Part shown: one piece after another, positions 1 to 6,978 of the stretch | Layout of the letters: every line of letters starts with the position of its first letter | How positions within the stretch are numbered: the stretch's first letter is position 1 | Source of the DNA: an uncultured Phascolarctobacterium sp. | GTDB lineage: Bacteria; Bacillota; Negativicutes; Acidaminococcales; Acidaminococcaceae | DNA length: 44,698 nt | Reading direction: 5' to 3' | Assembly: GCF_934190775.1 (NCBI RefSeq) | Contig: NZ_CAKPTG010000021.1 | Span: forward strand, 1 to 44,698 | Notes under the pieces: model-generated | Databases searched by the model: none | Seen by the model: the letters and a program-made list of their open reading frames with translations, nothing else | What the model was told of the DNA's origin: nothing | Program-made: the position numbers and the translations under genes

Positions 1-77
1 AGTTGTAAAGAGTAATTTTACAGATTTCAGGGTGCTAAATTATTAAAAACCCCAAAACTTGACAAAGAACCAGTTTT

Positions 78-106
78 TTGATTTTCTGTCTCAAAGAATA
101 TATAAT
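78..106 (+). promoter_or_regulatory. Sigma-A type promoter of the alpha/beta hydrolase gene
   Basis: TTGATT at 78-83 and a consensus TATAAT at 101-106 are separated by 17 bases. Transcription would start near 113, giving a short leader with a Shine-Dalgarno (GGGAGGCGAG) before the ATG at 138. Confidence 0.7.
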
Positions 107-137
107 ATTTGCAACGGAACCGGGAGGCGAGTAGAGG

Positions 138-809
138 ATGCAAGTTAATTATCAAGGCAATCGCGACGCAAAAATAGTCTTGCTTCAAATAATAGGAGAA
201 CACGAGTTGTCGTTTATCGAAGAGGAGCTTTCCCATATAAAAGCCATAACGCATAGTACAGATTTTTTGTTTATTACAGTGCAGGTTGATAGCTGGAATG
301 ACGACCTTTCGCCATGGATGGCAGCGCCGATTTTTGGAGATGATGCCTTTGCTGGCAATGCAGAAAAACTTCTAACACGTATAAAAAATGAAGTAATTGT
401 TCCGTTATTAAGTGAGCATCAAGGTATAAAGATTTTTGCAGGCGGCTATTCCTTAGCCGGATTATTTGTATTGTGGGCAGCTTATCAAACAAATTTATTC
501 GAAGGTATAGCAGCAGTATCTCCGTCTGTGTGGTTTCCTAAATTTGTTGATTTTGTGCATAACAACAAAATATTAACCAATAGAGTCTATTTAAGTCTTG
601 GTGATAAGGAGGCAAAGACACGTAACCCAATAATGGCACAGGTGGCAAATGATATTCGTGATGTGTATCGCTCATTGGAAGATTATAGGTTGAGTAGTAT
701 TCTTGTTTGGAACCAGGGAAATCATTTTAAGGAACCTGCTTTGCGTATGGCAAAAGGTTTTGCTTGGTTGATGAACAATGAAAAGATTCACTCATATGAA
801 TACCAATAG
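138..809 (+). CDS. Alpha/beta-hydrolase-fold protein, putative esterase
   Basis: This 223-residue protein has the layout of a small cytosolic alpha/beta hydrolase. The nucleophile elbow is G-Y-S-L-A-G with Ser105, the acid is probably Asp156 (SLGDKEAK) and the base His196 (GNHF), in the right order and spacing for a Ser-Asp-His triad. No signal peptide or membrane segment is visible. It resembles the esterase D/putative-esterase group (PF00756-like), but I cannot name a substrate. The ATG at 138 is preceded by GGGAGGCGAG. It has its own promoter and its own terminator and so looks monocistronic. The hydrolase fold is well supported; the reaction is unknown. Confidence 0.7.
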   Translation: MQVNYQGNRDAKIVLLQIIGEHELSFIEEELSHIKAITHSTDFLFITVQVDSWNDDLSPWMAAPIFGDDAFAGNAEKLLTRIKNEVIVPLLSEHQGIKIFAGGYSLAGLFVLWAAYQTNLFEGIAAVSPSVWFPKFVDFVHNNKILTNRVYLSLGDKEAKTRNPIMAQVANDIRDVYRSLEDYRLSSILVWNQGNHFKEPALRMAKGFAWLMNNEKIHSYEYQ

Positions 810-832
810 ATTGTTGATTCGTCTGCAATCCA

Positions 833-867
833 ACTCCCGATGCACATAGGTGTGTCGGGAGTTTTTT
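833..867 (+). terminator. Rho-independent terminator after the hydrolase gene
   Basis: ACTCCCGA pairs with TCGGGAGT around a short loop and is followed by six T residues. It closes the transcription unit of the gene ending at 809. Confidence 0.85.
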
Positions 868-914
868 GATTATATGGATTAACTTTCTTTAGAGTACAAT
901 TTGCTGTCTGCATA

Positions 915-923
915 TGCTATAAT
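915..923 (+). promoter_or_regulatory. Extended -10 promoter of the lipoprotein/ATP-grasp pair
   Basis: TGCTATAAT (TGn plus consensus TATAAT) lies about 60 bases upstream of the lipoprotein start. There is no convincing -35 element, as expected for an extended -10 promoter. The same TGC-TATAAT form recurs at several promoters in this window. Confidence 0.55.
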
Positions 924-985
924 ATAAAAGATGACATACTATATTACTGTGATAAAATGATTGAGTTTTTATAAAGGAGTTTCAT

Positions 986-1429
986 ATGCTTACAGATGAA
1001 AAACGTAAAAAGCTTTTAGCTGGTACGCTGATAGCAGTAATGCTGACTGGTGTTGCCGGTTGTGGCAGCAATAAAGACAGTGAGTGGAGGAATGATAATT
1101 CTGCTCAGAATAATCAAGATGAAAAGAAGGATGAAAATAACGGCGGCGGCTTTTTTTATGGCTTCTTTCCTTGGTTCTTTATCGGCCGCACCTTTGGTGT
1201 CGGCCCTGCAGCAGGCGTGCGCACTGCGCCTGCTGCTAATACAAAGCAGAATACTGCCACCGCAGGCTCGGCTAATGCTAAGGACAGCGGTAATGCTCCT
1301 AACGGAGCCTCTGTGCAGCAGGGAACTACAGGAAGCACGCAAAATTCCAAGCTGGGCAGCACAGGCAGCTCTGGTAAAAGCGGCATCGGTAGCGGCATGA
1401 GCCGCTCCAGCGGTAGCGCAATCTCCTGA
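986..1429 (+). CDS. Secreted lipoprotein, low complexity, partner of the ATP-grasp ligase
   Basis: The 147-residue product begins with a charged n-region, a hydrophobic core and the lipobox V-A-G-C, so Cys26 should be lipidated after signal peptidase II cleavage. The mature part is low complexity: an Asn/Asp/Lys-rich stretch, a glycine- and aromatic-rich patch (GGGFFYGFFPWFF), then a long Ala/Gly/Ser/Thr/Asn-rich tail. The next gene starts within about ten bases of its stop, so the two are co-translated. In Escherichia coli the ATP-grasp proteins YgiC and YjfC are likewise preceded by lipoproteins (YgiB, YjfM). I infer that this is the functional equivalent, although sequence similarity to YgiB is not obvious. 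Function unknown. Confidence 0.7.
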   Translation: MLTDEKRKKLLAGTLIAVMLTGVAGCGSNKDSEWRNDNSAQNNQDEKKDENNGGGFFYGFFPWFFIGRTFGVGPAAGVRTAPAANTKQNTATAGSANAKDSGNAPNGASVQQGTTGSTQNSKLGSTGSSGKSGIGSGMSRSSGSAIS

Positions 1430-1439
1430 GGTGATGAAG

Positions 1440-2738
1440 ATGTATAAATATCGTAAGCCTGATACCTGGCTTGATAAAATTGATTTGAATATTATGCCGT
1501 ATGTGGATGCGCCAGAGTGGGAAAACCGCTATCCTACGCTCAGTGCGCTGCTTATGAGCAGCGCGAATAAGCGTGAGCTGCAGCGCATCAGTACCGGCCT
1601 CTCAGCAGCACTGTCCCGCCTGGCAGATGCTTTGCGTAACAATAATAATGGCGCAATGCCCTTTAACCTGTTTAATATGACGGATAAACTCACGCCGTAT
1701 ATCCTTGCGGATAACTCAGATCATGTGAGCTATATCAGCCGTCTTGACTTTGTAAAGAATACCGACGGCTGCTATAAACTAGTAGAAATAAATTCGGATA
1801 CACCCTGCGCTTTGCCTGAAACCTTTTATGCCAACAAGGTTGCGGAAGCATATTTTGCTAAGGGATACGGCCTGCATTTGCAGCCACGTTCTGACGGCGA
1901 GGAGCTGGCGGAGCCTTTCTTAAAGCTGTTGGAGCAGGCTAAGTATGCAGATAAGGATGTAGTGCGCATAGCCTTTGCTGCTGATAAAAGCTACAGCGAG
2001 GACTGGGCTAATGCCAAATTCTTATTTGAGCGCGTGCAGAAGGTGCTGCGTGAACGCATTTTGAGCAGGCAGCCCTTTATCTGTCGTCTTGTCGGCTTAG
2101 ATGAGCTGATTGTACATGATGACGGAGTGTACATTCCCAATGAAATCTTCAAAAACAAGGAAGATAAGCTTGATATCCTCTATCGTCTGCATCCACTGGA
2201 GCTTTTGATGGATGATGAAAGTGAAGATGGTTATCCGGTGGGTTTAAAACTCATGGAGCTGGCTAATTTTGGCGCAGTTGATTTGGTTAATCCGGTGAAA
2301 TCTATTGTGCTGCAGAATAAAGCTCTTTTGGCATTGGCCTGGTATTTATATCAGCACCGCTTGTTCTGGACACCGCAGGAGGAAGAGCTTATAGCTGCGC
2401 ATTTAACGCCAACATATTTGGACAGCAAGCCGCTGGCAGGACAGCGTTATATCAAAAAGCCTATTTTTGGGCGTGAGGGTGCAGGCATTGCTATTGTAGA
2501 GTCTGATGGTGCGCTGAGCTACGAGGCAGAGGAATGTGATGACTGTGATTTGATTTACCAACAGTTTGTGCCTTCGGCTGATGTACAGCAGGAGACGGAC
2601 AATGGTGAGGTAACCGGTAAATATACGTATTCCTGCTTTGTGATTAATGGTAAAGCATCAGAAACCTTTGTGCGTTTACAGCCAGGTGAAATTACCGGCG
2701 TAGAAGCATATTTTGTACCTGTTCTTGATGAAAAATAA
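1440..2738 (+). CDS. Glutathionylspermidine-synthase-like ATP-grasp ligase (YgiC/YjfC type)
   Basis: This 432-residue protein matches the C-terminal synthetase half of glutathionylspermidine synthase. It has the N-terminal substrate region with E-I-N-S-D-T-P (about residues 118-124) and ATP-grasp elements such as K-P-I-F-G-R-E-G-A-G-I in the C-terminal third and the Y-Q-Q-F-V-P segment after it. Enzymes of this family join an amine or amino group to a peptide carboxylate using ATP, but the short YgiC-like members lack the amidase domain and their substrate is not established. I chose ATG 1440 because GAGGTG at 1428-1433 is well spaced for it; GTG 1431 is in frame but falls inside that ribosome-binding site. 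It is coupled to the lipoprotein upstream, suggesting an envelope-related peptide modification. Confidence 0.8.
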   Translation: MYKYRKPDTWLDKIDLNIMPYVDAPEWENRYPTLSALLMSSANKRELQRISTGLSAALSRLADALRNNNNGAMPFNLFNMTDKLTPYILADNSDHVSYISRLDFVKNTDGCYKLVEINSDTPCALPETFYANKVAEAYFAKGYGLHLQPRSDGEELAEPFLKLLEQAKYADKDVVRIAFAADKSYSEDWANAKFLFERVQKVLRERILSRQPFICRLVGLDELIVHDDGVYIPNEIFKNKEDKLDILYRLHPLELLMDDESEDGYPVGLKLMELANFGAVDLVNPVKSIVLQNKALLALAWYLYQHRLFWTPQEEELIAAHLTPTYLDSKPLAGQRYIKKPIFGREGAGIAIVESDGALSYEAEECDDCDLIYQQFVPSADVQQETDNGEVTGKYTYSCFVINGKASETFVRLQPGEITGVEAYFVPVLDEK

Positions 2739-2758
2739 GAATTTGAGGAATATCCGAA

Positions 2759-3640
2759 ATGAATATCCAAGTATATCAATCTTTTTTGACTGTTGTACAG
2801 TGCCGCAGCTTTACGCAGGCAGCGAAATATCTTAACTTTACCCAGCCTACAATCAGCAATCATATCAACGCGCTGGAAGAGGAATATGGCGTCATTCTTT
2901 TTACCAGAGATGGCAAGAATGTTTATCTGACGCAGGCCGGTAAAAATTTTGTGCCGATAGCACAGCAGCTGATGGCTGATTATCAGAAAAGCCAGGAGGT
3001 AATGCGCCAGTTTCAGAAGAAGAATTACAGCTTAAAAATCGGCGTTTCTACTCAGGGCATAAACTTTTACCTTTTACCCGTACTGCTGAAGCTCAAAAAA
3101 GAATTTCCCGAGCTTGATATAGAGGTTAACCGCTGTATGACGGTAGAATCGACGATAAACGATGCCTTTGTGCAAAAGCTGTATGATTTTGCCTTTGTAC
3201 ATATTGATGTGCAGCCATTATATACTAAGCGTGTGCAGCTTTGGAACCAGCCGATGGTTTTTGTAACGTCCAAAGAACTGTATGAGCAGATGGGCAGAAA
3301 TAATAGTATTTATGATTATCCGTTTATTGCTTATCCTGCAAGCGAGGTATACTATAAGCATCTGAAATCTAAGGTCGACTTTACACGTCTGCAAAGCGTT
3401 CTGACCTTCAGCGATTCGGAATCCGTACTGATGGCAGTGGAGCAGAATCTGGGCATAGCGTTGACGCCGCGAATCAAGGTGAGAAAAGAACTGGAGCAGG
3501 GGACGCTTATTGAATTCCCGGCAAAGTATTCAGGAAATATGCCAATCTCGGTTCTTTATGATTATGAATTTAACTTTACCTTGCCAACAAAGCGCTTTTT
3601 GGAGCTTTTAAAAGAGTCGCAGGAAAAGATCAAGGGCTAA
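2759..3640 (+). CDS. LysR-family transcriptional regulator
   Basis: This 293-residue protein is a standard-length LysR regulator. The N-terminal winged helix-turn-helix is clear (residues about 3-60: F-L-T-V-V-Q-C-R-S-F-T-Q-A-A-K-Y-L-N, then QPTISNHINALEEEYG), followed by a type-2 periplasmic-binding-protein-like effector domain (about 90-290). It starts 20 bases after the ATP-grasp gene with a modest GAGGA site, so it may be read with that operon. LysR regulators often control a neighbour, and the next gene (nhaC-type antiporter) is downstream in the same direction; a link is inference only. Effector unknown. Confidence 0.9.
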   Translation: MNIQVYQSFLTVVQCRSFTQAAKYLNFTQPTISNHINALEEEYGVILFTRDGKNVYLTQAGKNFVPIAQQLMADYQKSQEVMRQFQKKNYSLKIGVSTQGINFYLLPVLLKLKKEFPELDIEVNRCMTVESTINDAFVQKLYDFAFVHIDVQPLYTKRVQLWNQPMVFVTSKELYEQMGRNNSIYDYPFIAYPASEVYYKHLKSKVDFTRLQSVLTFSDSESVLMAVEQNLGIALTPRIKVRKELEQGTLIEFPAKYSGNMPISVLYDYEFNFTLPTKRFLELLKESQEKIKG

Positions 3641-3719
3641 TTTACTTTCTATTGCTTATATAAGCAAAAATTATCAAAGTCTCATGATAACCAAAAAACT
3701 CTTATAAGAAATTCAACAA

Positions 3720-3757
3720 AGGACTTCTTCAGCATATTTGAAGAAGTCCTAAATTTT
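3720..3757 (+). terminator. Terminator after the LysR gene
   Basis: AGGACTTCTTCA pairs with TGAAGAAGTCCT around a short loop and is followed by AAATTTTTA. The stem is strong; because A residues flank the 5' side it may work in both directions. Confidence 0.75.
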
Positions 3758-3807
3758 TAGTATAAAATAGTGTGTATTTAAGCAAATGTCTACGAAATAT
3801 ACTACAA

Positions 3808-3857
3808 ATCTTGTATACAAAATACAAAACGCCTCTAAAAACGCTTATGTATACAAG
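3808..3857. promoter_or_regulatory. Two GntR-type palindromic operators upstream of the antiporter gene
   Basis: Two copies of a GTATAC-centred palindrome lie 36 bases apart: TTGTATACAA at 3811-3820 and ATGTATACAAG from 3847. The core equals the centre of the Bacillus subtilis gnt operator (ACTTGTATACAAGT), the class bound by GntR/FCD regulators. Similar palindromes precede both glycine-riboswitch units at 20557-20578 and 22434-22443. No GntR gene is in this window. The rest of the 3758-3890 gap is AT-rich without another recognisable element. Confidence 0.5.
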
Positions 3858-3890
3858 AAAAAATCCAATAAGTATAGATAAAGAAAACTA

Positions 3891-3919
3891 TTGAGCTAAT
3901 TAAGTTATAATGATAAAAT
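3891..3919 (+). promoter_or_regulatory. Promoter of the nhaC-iadA unit
   Basis: TTGAGC at 3891-3896 and TAAAAT at 3914-3919 have a 17-base spacer, and TG at 3911-3912 makes an extended -10. The two palindromes lie upstream of it, so a bound regulator would more likely activate than block, or would loop. Confidence 0.55.
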
Positions 3920-3984
3920 TTTTATAGATGACGTTGATGTCGCTAAATTAAGCCGGCTAGATGACCGGCAGAAACGAGGGTATT

Positions 3985-5436
3985 ATGTCAAAGGATATGC
4001 AAAAAACTGAAGAAAAAACAAATAAGCGTATGCCAACCTTTACGGAATCTATTATTCCTATTATTGCTATGATGGTTATTCTGACTGTCGGCAAAGGTTA
4101 TCTGGGTTACGCAACTGAGCCGCTGCTGCTTTTGGTAGCTGCTATTGCCGGCCTGATTGCCTACCGCGTTGGTGTTACCTGGGATGAAATGATGGATGAA
4201 ATCTGCCAGAAGATTGCTAAAGGCATGCCGGCAATTTTGATCCTGACCTGCGTTGGTGCGCTGGTTGGTACCTGGATGGCTTCCGGTACTATCCCGATGA
4301 TGATTTATTATGGCGTGCAGATTGTAAACCCGACCTTCATGCTGGTAACTGCGTTCCTGATTACCGCAGTTGTATCTATTGTAACCGGTACCTCCTGGGG
4401 CTCTGTTGCTACCATGGGTGTTGCACTGATGGGTATCGCCAGCACTCTGGGTGTAAACCTGGCAGCTACTGCTGGTGCTGTAATCGCCGGTTCCTATTTT
4501 GGTGATAAAATCTCCCCGCTGTCCGATACCACTAACCTGGCACCGGTTGCAGCTGGTTCTACTCTTTATGAACACATTGCTCATATGTTCTGGACTACTG
4601 TTCCGGCAACTATTATTTCTCTGGTTGTTTATGCTTTTGTAGGCTTAAAGGGCAATATCGGCGGTGATGTTTCTTCCGAAGCAGTAAGCACTATGCTGAC
4701 TCAACTGGATGGCATGTATAACTTCAACATTCTGCTGATTCTGCCTGTACTGCTGATTCTGGCAGGCTCTATCTTTAAGAAACCGACTCTGCCGGTTATG
4801 ATGGCTTCCACTGTTCTGGCAGGCGCTGAAGCATTGATTTTCCAAAACATCAACCTGAAAAATCTGCTTTTGGCTACCGTAAAAGGCTTCAAAATTTCCA
4901 TGCTGACCACTCCTGGCTTTGACCCGGCTACTGCTGCTCCGCAGATTATTAAGCTGTTGAACCGCGGCGGTATGGCTGAAATCATGGGCACCACTCTGTT
5001 GGTATTCTGCGCATTCTGCTTTGCAGGTATCATGAGCAAGGCAGGCTGCCTGGAAGTAGTTCTGCAAAAAATCCTGACCTTTGCTAAGAGCACTGGTGAT
5101 CTGATTGCTTCCACCGTTGCTTCCTGCATTACCATGGGCCTGTGCACCGGTAACTCCTACCTGTCCATTCTGATTCCCGGTGAAATGTTCCGTGATGCTT
5201 ATAAAGCAAGAGGTCTTGCTGCGAAGAACCTGTCCCGTACACTGGAAGATGCAGGTACCGTATTTGTACCGTTGGTTCCCTGGTCTGCAGCAGGTGCTTA
5301 TATGACGGCCTGCACCGGTATTGAAACTTTGGATTATGCTCCGTGGGCAATTCTCTGCTACACCGGCTTCATTATCGCTCTGTTCTATGGCTACACCGGT
5401 ATTGGTATTGCTAAGCTGGAAGACGAAAAGAAATAA
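3985..5436 (+). CDS. NhaC-family Na+/H+ antiporter-like transporter
   Basis: This 483-residue polytopic membrane protein has about eleven to twelve hydrophobic segments and the conserved NhaC-family cores, such as A-G-S-Y-F-G-D-K-I-S-P-L-S-D-T-T-N in the middle and G-L-C-T-G-N-S-Y-L-S-I-L-I-P-G later. Family members exchange Na+ for H+ or, in some cases, organic acids or amino acids (malate-lactate type). ATG 3985 is preferred because GAGGG sits just upstream; the in-frame ATG at 3961 has no ribosome-binding site. Since iadA follows 71 bases later in the same transcript, it may move an isoaspartyl peptide or its product rather than only sodium. That is inference. Confidence 0.85.
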   Translation: MSKDMQKTEEKTNKRMPTFTESIIPIIAMMVILTVGKGYLGYATEPLLLLVAAIAGLIAYRVGVTWDEMMDEICQKIAKGMPAILILTCVGALVGTWMASGTIPMMIYYGVQIVNPTFMLVTAFLITAVVSIVTGTSWGSVATMGVALMGIASTLGVNLAATAGAVIAGSYFGDKISPLSDTTNLAPVAAGSTLYEHIAHMFWTTVPATIISLVVYAFVGLKGNIGGDVSSEAVSTMLTQLDGMYNFNILLILPVLLILAGSIFKKPTLPVMMASTVLAGAEALIFQNINLKNLLLATVKGFKISMLTTPGFDPATAAPQIIKLLNRGGMAEIMGTTLLVFCAFCFAGIMSKAGCLEVVLQKILTFAKSTGDLIASTVASCITMGLCTGNSYLSILIPGEMFRDAYKARGLAAKNLSRTLEDAGTVFVPLVPWSAAGAYMTACTGIETLDYAPWAILCYTGFIIALFYGYTGIGIAKLEDEKK

Positions 5437-5460
5437 GCTGGCTGTGCAAGCAGGCTGGCA

Positions 5461-5482
5461 GTACTGAGCAGCTGCTTAGTAC
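5461..5482 (+). other. Stable hairpin just upstream of the iadA ribosome-binding site
   Basis: GTACTGAGCA pairs with TGCTTAGTAC (one G-U pair) with almost no loop. There is no T-run, so it is not a terminator. It lies directly before the Shine-Dalgarno of iadA and could adjust translation or mRNA stability between the two genes. Confidence 0.45.
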
Positions 5483-5507
5483 ACAATGAAAGGAAAAGTG
5501 ACAAATT

Positions 5508-6665
5508 TTGATTAAGTTAATTAGAAACGCTGACGTTTATGCACCTGCTCATCTTGGTAAAAAAGATGTGCTGGTTATTGCAGATAAGGTAGTGCGTATT
5601 GCTGATAAAATTGAAGGCTACGAAGGCATGCCTGAAGTAGAGGTATTTGATTTTAGCGGCAAAAAGCTGCTGCCCGGTTATATTGATATGCATATGCACA
5701 TCACCGGCGGCGGCGGCGAGCAGGGTCCTGCTTCCCGCGTACCTGAAGCAATGCTCAGCCAGATTACCAGCTGCGGCATTACCACTGTGCTGGGCCTGCT
5801 GGGCACAGACGGTGTAACCAGAAGCGTAGAAAACCTGGTTGCCAAAGCACGTGCACTGACGGAAGAAGGCATTACCGCCTACTGCCTGACCGGTGCTTAC
5901 GGAATTCCTTCGCCGACTATTACCGGTTCCATTGAAAAGGATATCATGATGGTTCCGCCGATTATCGGTACCAAGATTGCTGTCAGCGATCATCGCAGCT
6001 CTAATCCGCAGGGACCGGAGCTGATCGAGGTTGCTACTGCAACCCGTCGTGGTGGCCTGCTGGCTAATGTTGCCGGCCTGGTAACTATGCATATGGGTTC
6101 AGGTGTTGGTAAGCTGGATCCGCTGTTCTATGCATTGGATCATTCCGATGTTCCTGCCAAAAACTTCCTGCCGACTCATATGCTGCGTACGCATGAGCTG
6201 ATGGAAGAGGGTGCAAAGCTTGTACGTCGTGGTGGTTACTTTGACATGACTGCCGGCAGCACTGATGAGGATATGGAAATCGGCGCAGAGCAGATTATGG
6301 AAATTCTGAGCTGGGAGGGTATGAGCACTGACCATCTGACTATGAGCAGTGATGCCTTCGGTTCCCAACCTAAGTTCAATGAAAATGGTGACTGCATTGG
6401 TCTCACCTACTGCTCTCCTAAATATCTGCATCTGACTATCAAGAGTCTGGTACGTCGTGGCCTGCCGCTTGAAGAAGCTATCAAGCTGCTGACCTCTACA
6501 CCTGCTGAGCTGTTGGGCAAGACCGGTGTTAAGGGCTGCGTTGCTGTTGGCGCGGACGCTGACCTGCTGGTGCTTGATGAAAACCTGGATATTGACGCAT
6601 TGTTTGCTAAAGGCCAGGTAGCTTTGCTGGATAAAGAGATTGTACTTAAAGGACGTTTTGAATAA
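5508..6665 (+). CDS. iadA: Isoaspartyl dipeptidase (beta-aspartyl peptidase)
   Basis: This 385-residue amidohydrolase cleaves beta-aspartyl (isoaspartyl) dipeptides that arise from damaged proteins. All metal-site residues of the E. coli enzyme are in place at nearly constant offset: His62 and His64 (M-H-M-H), Lys156 (the carbamylated lysine, G-T-K-I-A-V-S-D-H-R), His195, His224 and Asp282 (S-S-D-A-F-G-S). The length fits the family (about 390). The start is TTG 5508: the GTG at 5498 runs into a stop, and AAAGGAAA lies upstream at slightly long spacing. It forms an operon with the NhaC-type transporter and ends at a strong terminator. Confidence 0.93.
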   Translation: MIKLIRNADVYAPAHLGKKDVLVIADKVVRIADKIEGYEGMPEVEVFDFSGKKLLPGYIDMHMHITGGGGEQGPASRVPEAMLSQITSCGITTVLGLLGTDGVTRSVENLVAKARALTEEGITAYCLTGAYGIPSPTITGSIEKDIMMVPPIIGTKIAVSDHRSSNPQGPELIEVATATRRGGLLANVAGLVTMHMGSGVGKLDPLFYALDHSDVPAKNFLPTHMLRTHELMEEGAKLVRRGGYFDMTAGSTDEDMEIGAEQIMEILSWEGMSTDHLTMSSDAFGSQPKFNENGDCIGLTYCSPKYLHLTIKSLVRRGLPLEEAIKLLTSTPAELLGKTGVKGCVAVGADADLLVLDENLDIDALFAKGQVALLDKEIVLKGRFE

Positions 6666-6680
6666 GACGTGGCTATAAAG

Positions 6681-6720
6681 TTACAGACACCCATGCAAAT
6701 GGTGTGTCTGTAATTTTTTT
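6681..6720 (+). terminator. Rho-independent terminator after iadA
   Basis: TTACAGACAC pairs with GTGTCTGTAA and is followed by TTTTTTT. It insulates the rpoBC unit from upstream transcription. Confidence 0.88.
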
Positions 6721-6730
6721 GAGTTAAATC

Positions 6731-6759
6731 TTGACAGCTTGCAAAATTTATGATAACAT
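6731..6759 (+). promoter_or_regulatory. Promoter of rpoBC
   Basis: Consensus TTGACA at 6731-6736 and TAACAT at 6754-6759 are spaced by 17 bases. The predicted start near 6766 leaves a leader of about 210 bases before rpoB. A second TTGACA at 6798-6803 has no -10 at suitable distance. Confidence 0.6.
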
Positions 6760-6854
6760 ATCATACTACATCATTATTATTTTTGCAGGTGTAAATTTTG
6801 ACAACAAATACTGCCGGGTCAGTGGTTGAACGGCGTATCTTGCTTATAATGAAA

Positions 6855-6918
6855 GATGAGGCTGCTCATCGAAGACAACTGACAAGGTCCTTGTGGTAAG
6901 AACCTTGTTGTTTTTTTT
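6855..6918 (+). promoter_or_regulatory. rpoB leader with hairpin and intrinsic terminator (candidate attenuator)
   Basis: In the rpoB leader a small hairpin (GATGAG, loop GCTG, CTCATC at 6855-6870) is followed by ACAAGGT at 6882-6888 pairing with ACCTTGT at 6902-6908 and then an eight-T run. This is an intrinsic terminator located after the only good promoter and before the rpoB start at 6979. It suggests that rpoBC transcription is attenuated. No known rpoB leader family is recognisable to me. Confidence 0.55.
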
Positions 6919-6978
6919 GTCGGGAGTGATGCTGCCAAGTTTAGTATGCTGATAATACAAGAAGGGGTGAGGAATTAC

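Noticed and set aside
59..64. TTGACA as -35 of the first gene
   Set aside because: It is 36 bases from the TATAAT at 101; the TTGATT at 78 has the right 17-base spacing instead.
6798..6850. Second rpoB promoter made of TTGACA at 6798 and TATAAT at 6845
   Set aside because: The gap is 41 bases, too long for one promoter, and no alternative partner hexamer lies at 16-18 bases from either.
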